A program made the translations under genes and the position numbers. The notes beneath the pieces were generated by a model. It did no database searches, was not told the origin of the DNA, and worked only from the letters and a program-made list of their open reading frames with translations. From contig CAJUKF010000012.1 in the NCBI GenBank assembly GCA_910587355.1, positions 1-55,910 on the forward strand: a stretch of 55,910 bases of DNA. The letters run 5' to 3'. The stretch is from an uncultured Muribaculaceae bacterium. Lineage in GTDB: Bacteria > Bacteroidota > Bacteroidia > Bacteroidales > Muribaculaceae. Positions 16,857 to 24,578 of this stretch are shown here, in pieces. The stretch's first letter is position 1. Each line of letters starts with the position of its first letter.

Positions 16857-17333
16857 ATGGAGAATTATTCGCATTTACAGGAGCGGACAGGCTGGTCCGA
16901 CTCCATCTTTCGGGCTATAGGCTCCGAAGAAGAGGCCCGCATATACATCGAAGCAGGCCTCGTTGAGAAAACCGTTAACGACCGTCAGGCCCTCACCAAT
17001 CCAGCCATCGACGGACGTGCGTACAACTGCCGCAAAGAATGGTTCAAAGAGAAATTTGCCGACTATGACCGCTGGAAAGACTGGAACAACGCCGACCTTA
17101 TGGGCGAAGGATTTCCTCCTCGCGATGAAAACGGCGACCCCTACGAGCTTCATCATATAGGCCAGCATCAGGACTCTCCTTATGCCGAGCTCACCTATTG
17201 GCAGCATATGGCAAACGGAAACAACACCATTCTTCATCCGAAACGCGAAAGCGAAATCGACCGTCAGCAATTCGACCGCGAAAAAGCCGCCCACTGGAGG
17301 GCCAGATTCAACGATTTCAAAGACTGCTACTAA
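16857..17333 (+). CDS. Stand-alone LHH-family nuclease
   Basis: The 158-residue protein carries the LHH nuclease signature of the HNH/Endo VII superfamily. It has ELHHIGQHQDSP (L98, H99, H100, H104), an AELT block, NGNNTILHP (N122, H127), then SEIDRQQFDREKAAHWRARF. The N-terminal GSEEEARIYIEAGL region is also typical. LHH domains are normally the C-terminal toxin tips of large secreted polymorphic toxins that cut nucleic acid in rival cells. Here there is no secretion, PAAR, LXG or repeat region, so it is an orphan tip, a detached cassette or a cytoplasmic enzyme. The next gene, 12 bases on, encodes an acyl-carrier-like protein and could be its partner or immunity gene. Confidence 0.82.
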   Translation: MENYSHLQERTGWSDSIFRAIGSEEEARIYIEAGLVEKTVNDRQALTNPAIDGRAYNCRKEWFKEKFADYDRWKDWNNADLMGEGFPPRDENGDPYELHHIGQHQDSPYAELTYWQHMANGNNTILHPKRESEIDRQQFDREKAAHWRARFNDFKDCY

Positions 17334-17344
17334 TTCTCACTTCC

Positions 17345-17803
17345 ATGAACAAAGAATATATATATGGATTAGTCCAAAACAATGTAGAGTTTGTATTCAA
17401 AACTCTCCTTAATTTTTCCGATAAAGATATTTCCTTAGACAGCTCATTCTCCAAAGACTTCGGATTGGATGACCTTGATGCTGTCGAAATAATCATGGCT
17501 CTTGAACACACTCTGAACATATCTATCGAAGATGAATTTTGGATTATCCATGAAGGAAAAAACAACTCACTTAATCCCTTATTGACAATAGGGGATGTGA
17601 TTGATTATTGCGTCCGAAAAATAGAACTCGCGTTAGCCGCAAACGAAAATTCCACCGTCCCCTTTTTGTCCGAATTGCATTCGGACAACAAAAACATAGA
17701 TGCACAGACGCTTTACAGCTATTTAATGCGTTACAAATACGACTGGAGCCATAATCCGAAAATAGTCAAAGCGAAATCATCTTATCCTCTATCTCTCTCA
17801 TAA
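17345..17803 (+). CDS. Acyl-carrier-like protein with the carrier serine replaced
   Basis: Residues about 5-95 of this 152-residue protein follow the acyl carrier protein fold. SSFSKDFGLDDLDAVEIIMALE lines up with the ACP block around DSLDTVELVMALE, and IGDVIDYC matches the final helix. At the position of the serine that carries phosphopantetheine it has aspartate (D43 in GLDDLDAVE), so it cannot be charged as a carrier. The C-terminal 55 residues are extra. The start ATG at 17345 is chosen over an upstream in-frame ATG at 17198 because the latter lies inside the nuclease gene. Its place between the nuclease and FtsK-like genes suggests an adaptor or immunity role (inference). Confidence 0.75.
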   Translation: MNKEYIYGLVQNNVEFVFKTLLNFSDKDISLDSSFSKDFGLDDLDAVEIIMALEHTLNISIEDEFWIIHEGKNNSLNPLLTIGDVIDYCVRKIELALAANENSTVPFLSELHSDNKNIDAQTLYSYLMRYKYDWSHNPKIVKAKSSYPLSLS

Positions 17804-17809
17804 TATCCC

Positions 17810-18619
17810 ATGAACATCCCTCTCATTTTAGGAAAAAAACTCAATGGAGAAGAACTTGTGGCAGACCTGACCAAACTGCCGCACCTCTTAATCGGTGGAC
17901 TTCCAGGCTCTGGAAAATCAAATCTCATCATAAATATTATCGATGAACTTGCCGCGAGAAAATCGCCCGACGAAGTCAAATTCCTTCTTATCGACCCAAA
18001 GATGGTCGAATTAAACAATCTTGCAAAAAGAGTGAAAGACCACGTTTACCAACCCGTTGAGACCGAACCCGGTGTGCCTTACACTAATTTCAATGATGCT
18101 TGCGCAGCCATCTCCGGGCTATGCACCGAATTGTCTTCTCGATACGATTTACTTAGAGAATCTCACTGTAGGTCTATTGAAGAATATAACCGGAAAAACG
18201 AAGTAAAAATTCCGTATATCATTCTTGTAATCGATGAGTACGCCGATTTAATCCTTATGACCGACGATTTTGACTTTGTTGAAGATGATGACTGCGACAA
18301 TCAAATAGAAGAGGACGAAGATTTCGAACACGGCTTTAGCTTCACAACCAATGTCTTAAGGCTGGCTCAAGCAGGACGTGCAGTCGGTATTCATTTAATG
18401 TTGTCAACGCAACGCCCAAGTTCATATATAGTAAACGGCATTATTAAGGCTTCGTTCCCGGCTCGGATTGCGTTTAAAGTCAACCAAAAGAAAGATAGTC
18501 GGGTACTGATTGACCGTTCCGGAGCCGAATTGCTTTCTTCTCCCGGCGACTTTATATGGTCGGCTTGTGGCGAATTAGATTTCGCTCACGCGCCCCTGTC
18601 AAAAGATTGTCAGCAATAA
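17810..18619 (+). CDS. Minimal FtsK/SpoIIIE-type ATPase
   Basis: This 269-residue protein contains only the FtsK motor core. It has Walker A GGLPGSGKS (29-37), FLLIDPK (58-64), Walker B ILVIDEYADL (D142, E143), AGRAVGIHLMLSTQRPS (about 190-206), and the FPARIAFKV and DSRVLIDRSGAELL segments. It lacks the N-terminal membrane helices, linker and DNA-reading gamma domain of cell-division FtsK, which is about three times longer. An acidic insert (VEDDDCDNQIEEDEDFE) follows the Walker B region. It starts six bases after the ACP-like gene. It could translocate DNA, or it could resemble the secretion-type ATPases of this family. Confidence 0.82.
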   Translation: MNIPLILGKKLNGEELVADLTKLPHLLIGGLPGSGKSNLIINIIDELAARKSPDEVKFLLIDPKMVELNNLAKRVKDHVYQPVETEPGVPYTNFNDACAAISGLCTELSSRYDLLRESHCRSIEEYNRKNEVKIPYIILVIDEYADLILMTDDFDFVEDDDCDNQIEEDEDFEHGFSFTTNVLRLAQAGRAVGIHLMLSTQRPSSYIVNGIIKASFPARIAFKVNQKKDSRVLIDRSGAELLSSPGDFIWSACGELDFAHAPLSKDCQQ

Positions 18620-18645
18620 CGCTATTCCGCGATTACGGCCGCACT

Positions 18646-18680
18646 CTGCCGGAATCTGGCATACCGATGCCTTAACTTTG
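18646..18680 (+). promoter_or_regulatory. Third copy of the island promoter module
   Basis: CTGCC-N7-GGCA (18646-18662), exactly ten bases, then TAACTTTG (18673-18680) followed by CCGGCAAA. This repeats the module at 16599-16633 in spacing and partly in sequence, again with no TTTG at -33. It faces right, toward the unexplained stretch 18784-19133 and the small genes after it. Confidence 0.6.
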
Positions 18681-18783
18681 CCGGCAAATGGCACACTCAG
18701 GAGTGAGTGCCCGGCTAAATGACATCCTGCATAAACTTCGTTCACAAGAAATTTTCCACCCAAATGGGCATTCTTCGAAATAA

Positions 18784-19133
18784 AGTGCTATATTTGCAAA
18801 AACGTTTCGGATACCGTCTCCTCTAAAAGACATTGAGCCGGAAAGAGTTCCGCGCCTCAGCATCCGAAACAGCGCAAAAGGCATCTTGCCGATAGTTCTC
18901 AATTTCGAAATCGCCAAAACAGTAGAAAGACAGACGGACTCTCGACGAAGAATGCCCACTTTCTATATCTGCCTATGCCGGGCCGACGGCCCCTCATATA
19001 CCGATATAGACGTGGGGTGAATTTCTTCAAATCCTGTTTGTCAAGGTGTTTGGCGATACCTGAAATTGAAGGACGCGACGCAGATTCGCCTCACGTCTTT
19101 TGCGTTATCTATACCTATCCCGGCAGCCGGTGA
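18784..19133 (+). pseudogene. Possible frameshifted gene without a clear start
   Basis: Two adjoining open stretches read as one protein if a single base is resolved at the GGGG of 19014-19017. The first runs in frame from 18784 to a stop at 19018-19020 and includes FRIPSPLKDIEPERVPRLS and MPTFYICLCRADG. The second, one frame back, runs to a stop at 19131 and includes DADSPHVFCVIYTYPGSR. Codon choice in both looks protein-like. There is a -7-like TATATTTG at about 18789, but no ATG before 18949. It may be a decayed gene, an error in the sequence, or a non-coding stretch that reads open by chance. Confidence 0.35.
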
Positions 19134-19157
19134 GCACTGCCGCAAAACAACCAATCA

Positions 19158-19379
19158 ATGTCTAAAGTCTTTCGTATCACACCAAAACGCATCAAGCGAT
19201 GCAACGGCACAGTCCTCACTCCCGAAATGGCTGTGACCGTCACCACCGCCATGCACACCTCCAATCCCTTTAACAACGGCGCCAAAGAAATACAGGAGGC
19301 ATACATGCGCCTCTACGGTTTCGACTACAAAAAAGCCTGCTGCAACCCAAACGATTTCGACTACATTAAACTTGATTGA
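19158..19379 (+). CDS. Small conserved-looking protein (DUF6140-like)
   Basis: The 73-residue soluble protein starts with the basic segment RITPKRIKRCNG, followed by the motif TPEMAVTVTT, then NPFNNGAKEIQEAYMRLYGFDYKKA and a C-terminal DFDYIKL. This layout resembles small Bacteroidetes proteins of the DUF6140 type as I remember them; the assignment is tentative and the function unknown. It follows the possible pseudogene and precedes a 39-residue peptide gene in the same direction. Confidence 0.55.
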   Translation: MSKVFRITPKRIKRCNGTVLTPEMAVTVTTAMHTSNPFNNGAKEIQEAYMRLYGFDYKKACCNPNDFDYIKLD

Positions 19380-19410
19380 ATAATTACTAATCATATATAA
19401 CGACTGAATT

Positions 19411-19530
19411 ATGGGAAATAAATCTGAAAAAGCAAAAGAAATCGGCAAGACCGTCGTAAAAGTAGCCACCACCATAGCCGCAATTGGCACGGCCCTCCTT
19501 ACCGCAGTCGGCGACAAAAACAAAAGCTAA
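19411..19530 (+). CDS. 39-residue hydrophobic peptide
   Basis: The frame has an ATG 31 bases after the preceding stop. It encodes a peptide with a basic start (KSEKAKEIGKTVVK) and one Ala/Gly/Thr-rich hydrophobic segment (VATTIAAIGTALLTAVG), ending DKNKS. It could insert into or lie on the membrane as an amphipathic helix. Small peptides of this form include toxins, regulators of membrane proteins and phage-like peptides. It is too short for family recognition; position and codon use support it moderately. Confidence 0.5.
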   Translation: MGNKSEKAKEIGKTVVKVATTIAAIGTALLTAVGDKNKS

Positions 19531-19634
19531 CCAATTATCACCTCGACAAAGGCTGTGCAAAACTCTGTACGGCCTTTATGCAATACGGAATTAATCAAAT
19601 TCTCCTTACTTACTATTATAACTTATTTTACATT

Positions 19635-20342
19635 ATGGCAAACGTAATCTCATGGGAAGGTGTCATGAAAGGGGCTCTCAACATGCCCGGAGTAAAGGTT
19701 GACCGAGCACAATTTCTCGCGTCTGCTTTCTGTCCATATGGCAACGCCGATTCTCTTAGCGATAAAAGGCCCTCTGAAATTTTCAGTAATCAGATAATAG
19801 AAAAGGTTGCAAAAGGAGTAGTCAATAATCACTCTAACAAAGTGACTGCCATTTCTGCCGTTGCCGGCATACCCGGGGGACTAGCCATGCTTGGTACTGT
19901 ACCCGCTGATTTGGTTCAATATTATTGGCACTTTCTTGTAATGGCTCAAAAATTGGCCTACGTTTATGGTTGGCCAGACCTTCGTGACGAAAATAATAAC
20001 ATAGGCGAAGAAGGGCAGGCTATTATGACAATGTTTGTCGGCGTGGGGTTTGGTGTCAACGAAGCTTCAGCGGCAACCCGTGAATTAGCTAAAATGGCAG
20101 CAGAACATTGGGCTAAGAAAATTCCACAAATGGCTCTTACCAAAACTTTTTGGTATCCTATTGTTAAAAAAATTGCTTCATGGTTAGGTGTGAAGTTAAC
20201 AAAAGATAGTATGGGAAAGGCTGTTAGTAAAGTCATTCCTCTTATTGGAGCAGCCGTTTCTGGAACACTTACTTATGCTACTTTCAAACCGATGGCTAAT
20301 AAACTAAAAAAGGAACTGTCACAAACAGCTTTGTTGCGTTAG
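19635..20342 (+). CDS. EcsC-like hydrophobic protein
   Basis: The protein has 235 residues from ATG 19635 (MANVISWEG); an in-frame ATG at 19578 would add 19. A central segment (about 70-120: AISAVAGIPGGLAMLGTVPADLVQYYW, then LAYVYGWPDL) resembles the EcsC family core, where a hydrophobic helix pair is followed by a 'YGY'-type motif. A second hydrophobic stretch lies near the C-terminus (VIPLIGAAVSGTLTYATF). Base composition is more AT-rich than in flanking core genes, suggesting transfer. Its function is unknown; a membrane-associated role is likely. Confidence 0.55.
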   Translation: MANVISWEGVMKGALNMPGVKVDRAQFLASAFCPYGNADSLSDKRPSEIFSNQIIEKVAKGVVNNHSNKVTAISAVAGIPGGLAMLGTVPADLVQYYWHFLVMAQKLAYVYGWPDLRDENNNIGEEGQAIMTMFVGVGFGVNEASAATRELAKMAAEHWAKKIPQMALTKTFWYPIVKKIASWLGVKLTKDSMGKAVSKVIPLIGAAVSGTLTYATFKPMANKLKKELSQTALLR

Positions 20343-20448
20343 TTCTAACTAATCACACCTATTTTACTTAGCATATCATTTTCTGCACCACAATCATCCT
20401 TTATAACTAACCTTATAAATTAATTGTCAATTTCATACACTCTCACTT

Positions 20449-20793
20449 ATGGTAACAGTCTCAACTAAAGCCCAGCTTAAAGCGGCTATTGAACAAAAGC
20501 AATTCCCAATTAAATGTGTCGGCGAAATCGCCGAACAACTGATAAAGAAGAAAAAGAGAACCACGAAAACTAAAATTGCCGGAGCAGCTATAGCTCTTGC
20601 AGGCGTGGCCGCAATTCCATTCACAGGTGGTGCTTCTGCTGTGGTCACAGGAGCCGGCCTCACTGCGATGGGACTGACTATCAGTGTCACCGAACTTGCC
20701 ATATTAGTGGGTGGCGGTGTAGCTATTGTTGCAATATTGAAAGGCAGAAAAATAACAGCTCAGGCAGACGGAAAAAGCGTCATAATCGAATAA
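20449..20793 (+). CDS. Small membrane protein
   Basis: The 114-residue protein has a soluble N-terminal part (1-40) ending in a basic patch (KKKKRTTKTK), then two hydrophobic Gly/Ala-rich helices (about 44-66 and 70-102) and a short tail. The glycine pattern (AGAAIALAGVAAIPFTGGASAVVTGAG) is typical of tightly packed helix pairs. It ends the rightward gene group and is followed by a strong terminator. No family is recognised. Confidence 0.55.
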   Translation: MVTVSTKAQLKAAIEQKQFPIKCVGEIAEQLIKKKKRTTKTKIAGAAIALAGVAAIPFTGGASAVVTGAGLTAMGLTISVTELAILVGGGVAIVAILKGRKITAQADGKSVIIE

Positions 20794-20825
20794 CTCCCGA
20801 TACTTAACATTAATCTCCCTCCCAG

Positions 20826-20870
20826 ACTCTGCCGATAAAAGAAATCCCTTCATCGGCAGAGTTGTTTTTT
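20826..20870 (+). terminator. Rho-independent terminator
   Basis: An 11-base perfect stem (20826-20836 with 20852-20862, loop of 15) precedes a run of six T (20865-20870). It closes the rightward island transcript and lies eight bases before the end of the convergent WYL gene. Confidence 0.85.
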
Positions 20871-20878
20871 ACCGGCTC

Positions 20879-21805
20879 TCATTTCTGCTCATCATATCTT
20901 TTCACAATCTCCTGAGCCTGCCATTTGAGCTCTTCGCGGACCCATGCCGGAGATAGGACTTCCGCCTCATACCCCAGTCGCAGCACCTCATGAATGAATT
21001 CCCACTCAGGCCGGAGCATATATTCAAAGTCAATATAGTTTTTGCCGCGACTCACAGTTTTCTGCGACTTGTGCAGAGGCAGAAGATTCACATATTCAGC
21101 CTGTTTGCCGTAAAGCCTCACAACCACTCTCTCGCAGTCATATTCATCATCGAGCAGAATTCCCACAACCTCGTTGAAATATGTCTTCGGGTCAATATCG
21201 GCGTCAAACTCGAAATTTTCACTCAGTAACGACAGTTGCTCGATACGGTCGAAAGCGAAAACCTCCACATCCTCATGTCCTTCCGCTCTGCCGACGATAT
21301 ACCATCTCCGCAGCCGTTCCTTTATGAAATACGGCTCGATTTTCTTGTCGGTATAGTTGCCGTGCGAAATCGAATTATATGTGATAAGCAGTCTGCGCTT
21401 TTCCGACAGAGCCTGAATCACCACCGGCATATACTCCATGCCTCCCGGTGTCTCCTCAAACAAAATACGGTCATTAATCTCCTTATTATCCATAAGTTGA
21501 TTATCTATCGCAAGACCGTTGAACATCCACGACGTGAACGACGGCTCTTTCAGTGCCTCGTCGTTCTCTATATAATAAGCGTTGCCGTTGTATCGGTTGC
21601 ACAGTATGTCGATGCCGAATATATCCGCTATTGCCTGGCGATGACGGTGAAATGTGCGCTCAGGTAAATCATCTTCTTTATCAAATCGAAGCGTACGGTT
21701 CTCTTTCCATTTCTGATTTATCTCTTCAAGGGTGATATTTCCTGCCCGGCGAATAGTGTCAATGAGCCATACATAACGCCGGATTAACCTAACTGATGTT
21801 GCCAT
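20879..21805 (-). CDS. WYL-domain transcriptional regulator
   Basis: The 308-residue protein has an N-terminal helix-turn-helix region (about 5-75, including LPERTFHRHRQAIADIFG). A WYL domain (about 115-200: RRLLITYNSISHGNYTDKKIEPYFIKERLRRWYIVGR) follows, with FAFDRIEQL after it. The C-terminal WCX extension is about 215-300. WYL proteins sense nucleotides or nucleic acids and often control defence and mobile loci. It is encoded with a DUF3791 gene 21 bases upstream and faces the island genes. It is a candidate to bind the CTGCC-N7-GGCAG sites (inference). Confidence 0.88.
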   Translation of the reverse strand: MATSVRLIRRYVWLIDTIRRAGNITLEEINQKWKENRTLRFDKEDDLPERTFHRHRQAIADIFGIDILCNRYNGNAYYIENDEALKEPSFTSWMFNGLAIDNQLMDNKEINDRILFEETPGGMEYMPVVIQALSEKRRLLITYNSISHGNYTDKKIEPYFIKERLRRWYIVGRAEGHEDVEVFAFDRIEQLSLLSENFEFDADIDPKTYFNEVVGILLDDEYDCERVVVRLYGKQAEYVNLLPLHKSQKTVSRGKNYIDFEYMLRPEWEFIHEVLRLGYEAEVLSPAWVREELKWQAQEIVKRYDEQK

Positions 21806-21826
21806 TATATGATGAATGATATAGTC

Positions 21827-22045
21827 TCATTGTGGCAGGACTCCTTTCTCCCTCATATATTCAGTCAGGTCTTCCACAAGGTAACGAGAACTGAAAGTAT
21901 GCAATACATCATACGATGGCACAATATAATCATACAATATCCCAGATTGTATCAGACGTCGATAGACCTCACGCTGACTCATTTTCAGCACCTGAGCAAG
22001 CTTACCGATGCAATAGGTTACAAATTCAAGTGTATTGGTATCCAT
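21827..22045 (-). CDS. DUF3791 family protein
   Basis: The 72-residue protein matches the DUF3791 pattern: LEFVTYCIGKLAQVLKMSQREVYRRL, then GILYDYIVPSYDVLHTFSSRYLVEDLTEYMREKGV. This family is usually paired with DUF3990 ADP-ribosyltransferase-like proteins in candidate toxin-antitoxin operons. No DUF3990 partner is present here; the downstream partner is a WYL regulator. It may be a left-over antitoxin-type gene or a co-regulator. Confidence 0.72.
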   Translation of the reverse strand: MDTNTLEFVTYCIGKLAQVLKMSQREVYRRLIQSGILYDYIVPSYDVLHTFSSRYLVEDLTEYMREKGVLPQ

Positions 22046-22087
22046 AATAAGATAATATTGACCATTTCAGACATGATGCTTAGAGCG

Positions 22088-22095
22088 CAAAATTA
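22088..22095 (-). promoter_or_regulatory. -7 box of the DUF3791-WYL operon
   Basis: TAATTTTG on the minus strand, about 43 bases before the DUF3791 start codon. No TTTG is present at the usual -33 distance, so strength is uncertain. Confidence 0.45.
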
Positions 22096-22262
22096 ATGAA
22101 AAATAGTGATTTAGACATAAAAAACGCCTGCCAATATTCTTTCGTTTGGCAAAATATTCGAAATTTGATAATACCATGTTAACACATGCCGACATATGAG
22201 ATAAAACGAAAAAAGGAGATGAACCACACATCCATCTCCTTTCTTTGCGTATAAGCATCTTG

Positions 22263-22424
22263 TTATTTTACCGGCTCAAACAAATCCTTGCCGACTCCGC
22301 AGACAGGGCACACCCAGTCATCGGGAATGTCTTCAAATTTTGTTCCGGGAGCGATTCCTCCCTCAGGGTCGCCAATAGTCGGGTCATATACCCAGTCGCA
22401 TACCGTGCATACATATTTTTCCAT
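22263..22424 (-). CDS. Rubredoxin
   Basis: The 53-residue protein is a typical rubredoxin, a cytoplasmic one-electron carrier with an iron bound by four cysteines: CTVC (6-9) and CPVC (39-42). The family's signature blocks YVCTVCDWVYDP, GDPEGGIAPGTKFEDIPDDWVCP and the terminal DLFEPV are all present. In anaerobes it often feeds electrons to peroxide or oxygen detoxification enzymes. It is a single gene here, between the island and a GH2 gene. Confidence 0.95.
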   Translation of the reverse strand: MEKYVCTVCDWVYDPTIGDPEGGIAPGTKFEDIPDDWVCPVCGVGKDLFEPVK

Positions 22425-22537
22425 AACTTTCACTTATTTAATGATGTTTTGCAATTAAGGGATTCAACACATCTTTAACGACAGTCATTGACTTTTTGTT
22501 CACCACAAACCCGAAACATACCGGCTGTCAGAATTCC

Positions 22538-22568
22538 TTGTAAGTACGGAATAAGAATCGTACCTTTG
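22538..22568 (+). promoter_or_regulatory. Promoter of the GH2 gene
   Basis: TTG (22538-22540), a 20-base spacer and TACCTTTG (22561-22568) match the consensus. The 5' leader would be about 85 bases. Confidence 0.72.
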
Positions 22569-22659
22569 TAGTCGGGCCACCGAGGCTGCTCCCTCATACA
22601 GGATTGAACAGCATACGCGCCTCCTAATCTGATACTATTAGAAAAAACCTTGCTATGAT

Positions 22660-24495
22660 ATGAAAAAGAATCTAATTGCCCGTTTCGTCCTCTTCGCCAT
22701 CATCGCTTTCAGCGGTATGCGTGGCGCCGACGCACAGGCGCTCTCCGGCTTCACCCTCCCCACACCATGGACAGAGGCAGCCCTTGAGGCCGAAGTACCC
22801 CTCCCCGAATATCCCCGTCCGCAACTCGTAAGGCCACGGTGGCTCAACCTCAACGGCATGTGGAGCTACATGGGCGGCAAAGAACTGCCGAATCCCGTCC
22901 AGGCAACCACTGTGCCGGCATTCCCCAAAAACGCCGAAAAAATCCGCGTACCCTTCCCTCCCGAAGCAGAACTGTCGGGCATCGTACGTAAAGACGAGAC
23001 AAACCTCTGGTACAAACGCTCATTCACCATTCCGAAAGACTGGAAAGGCGACCGCGTGATGCTCAACTTCGGAGCCGTCGACCGTATCGCCACGGTATTC
23101 GTCAACGGCAAGAAAGTCGGCACCCATACCGGCGGCTACGATGCTTTCAGCATGGATATCACCGACTATCTAAAGTCAGGCGAAAACGAACTCATTGTGG
23201 GTGCGTACGACCCCAACGACGGCAAAGCCGCATGCGGCAAAAACGGCCCTCGCGGCGACTATGTCTACACTTCCGGCATATGGCAGACTGTATGGCTCGA
23301 GCCTGTGGCAAAAAAACATATCGCCGGCATACAGCTCACCCCCGACGTAACGAACAGCCGTCTCAGAATCGAAGTCTCCTCAAGCAATCCCGACCTTCGG
23401 GTCGTAGCAACTGCTCTCGACGGCACAAAAGAAGTCTCTTCCGGACAGGCAAATTCCGACACCCCCTTCTACCTCTCCGTGCCGGCCGCACACCTCTGGA
23501 GCCCCGACGACCCGTTTCTCTACGGCCTGCGGCTCGAACTGAAAGATAAGAAAGGAAAAATCCTCGACAAAGCCACCTCATACTTCGGCATGCGCGAGGT
23601 CGGGCTTAAGAAAATCGACGGTGTGCTGCGTCCCACCCTCAACGGCGAATTCCTCTTCCATATCGGACTGCTCGACCAGGGCTACTGGCCCGACGGAGCC
23701 TTCACCGCACCCACCGACGAAGCCCTCAGATATGATATCGAACTCGCCCGGCGCGCCGGCTTCAACGTAATACGCAAACACATCAAAGTCGAGCCTCAGC
23801 GCTGGTATCACCACTGCGACAGCATCGGCCTTATGGTGTGGCAGGATATGCCGAATCTCTGGGAACCCGACGGCGAGGATTCCGTGGCCGTCCGCACTCA
23901 GTTCCGCGACGAACTCAAAACCATGATTGACCAGCACCGCAACTCACCATCAATCGTGATGTGGGTGCCGTTCAACGAGAACTGGGGTGCTTTCGACGCC
24001 ACCGAAATCACCGACTGGGTCAAGGCTTACGACCCCTCACGCATGGTCAACGGCCTCTCGGGCTATAACTACGCTCCCGGCTACCGCAAAGCCTACGGAG
24101 ACCCCGGCAACGGCGATTTCGTTGACCTCCACCACTACGGACGCATCGAACCCAAAGCCGTGCCCCGTCCCGACGACAGGCGCGCCGCATCCCTCGGCGA
24201 GTTCGGTGGCAAAGGTCTGTTCGTACGCAATCACATGTGGCCCGTGCGTAACGACGCCTACGAAATGATGATTAGCCGAGACCAGCTGTCGGATACCTAC
24301 GTGATGATGCTCAACGAAATCGAGCAGCTCATCCGCTACTTCGGCCTCAGCACCGCCATTTACACCCAGACCACCGACGTGGAGCACGAAATCAACGGCC
24401 TCGTCACCTACGACCGCAAGGTCGAGAAAATGGATATCGACAAAGTGCGCGACATCAACCGCGCCGTCATCGACAGCACCCGCAAAAAAGAATAG
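22660..24495 (+). CDS. Secreted glycoside hydrolase family 2 enzyme
   Basis: This 611-residue protein has a cleavable signal peptide (about 1-25, ending ADAQ). It then follows the GH2 plan: a sugar-binding jelly roll (about 55-215, with LWYKRSF and GGYDAFSMDITDYL), an Ig-like domain (about 220-310) and a TIM barrel (about 315-605). The catalytic acid/base is E440 in WVPFNENWG and the nucleophile is probably E514 in SLGEFGGKG. GH2 enzymes cleave beta-galactosides, beta-glucuronides or beta-mannosides; which one is not clear, as the classic specificity residues are not obvious. It is likely periplasmic and monocistronic. Confidence 0.9.
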   Translation: MKKNLIARFVLFAIIAFSGMRGADAQALSGFTLPTPWTEAALEAEVPLPEYPRPQLVRPRWLNLNGMWSYMGGKELPNPVQATTVPAFPKNAEKIRVPFPPEAELSGIVRKDETNLWYKRSFTIPKDWKGDRVMLNFGAVDRIATVFVNGKKVGTHTGGYDAFSMDITDYLKSGENELIVGAYDPNDGKAACGKNGPRGDYVYTSGIWQTVWLEPVAKKHIAGIQLTPDVTNSRLRIEVSSSNPDLRVVATALDGTKEVSSGQANSDTPFYLSVPAAHLWSPDDPFLYGLRLELKDKKGKILDKATSYFGMREVGLKKIDGVLRPTLNGEFLFHIGLLDQGYWPDGAFTAPTDEALRYDIELARRAGFNVIRKHIKVEPQRWYHHCDSIGLMVWQDMPNLWEPDGEDSVAVRTQFRDELKTMIDQHRNSPSIVMWVPFNENWGAFDATEITDWVKAYDPSRMVNGLSGYNYAPGYRKAYGDPGNGDFVDLHHYGRIEPKAVPRPDDRRAASLGEFGGKGLFVRNHMWPVRNDAYEMMISRDQLSDTYVMMLNEIEQLIRYFGLSTAIYTQTTDVEHEINGLVTYDRKVEKMDIDKVRDINRAVIDSTRKKE

Positions 24496-24514
24496 CCACT
24501 CCCCGGAACACGAC

Positions 24515-24551
24515 ATCGCCTCCTTACATGATTTCATGTTCAGGAGGCGAT
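24515..24551. terminator. Hairpin between convergent genes
   Basis: A stem ATCGCCTCCT (24515-24524) pairs with its complement at 24542-24551, extended by an inner ACATG/CATGT pair. It lies between the GH2 stop and the convergent ABM gene. It has no T-run, so termination efficiency is uncertain. Confidence 0.6.
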
Positions 24552-24578
24552 ACTCGTGTTAAGATATTAATTCCCGTC

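Noticed and set aside
18672..18959. 95-codon minus-strand open frame
   Set aside because: Runs through the regulated promoter and against all island genes here; the plus-strand broken frame reads more like a protein.
18992..19033. Programmed -1 frameshift
   Set aside because: A GGGG tract alone is a poor slippery site and no downstream pseudoknot is evident; a decayed gene or chance is simpler.
19121..19145. Fourth CTGCC/GGCAG operator
   Set aside because: The half-sites are in reversed order (GGCAG then CTGCC) with ten bases between and no -7 box at the fixed distance.
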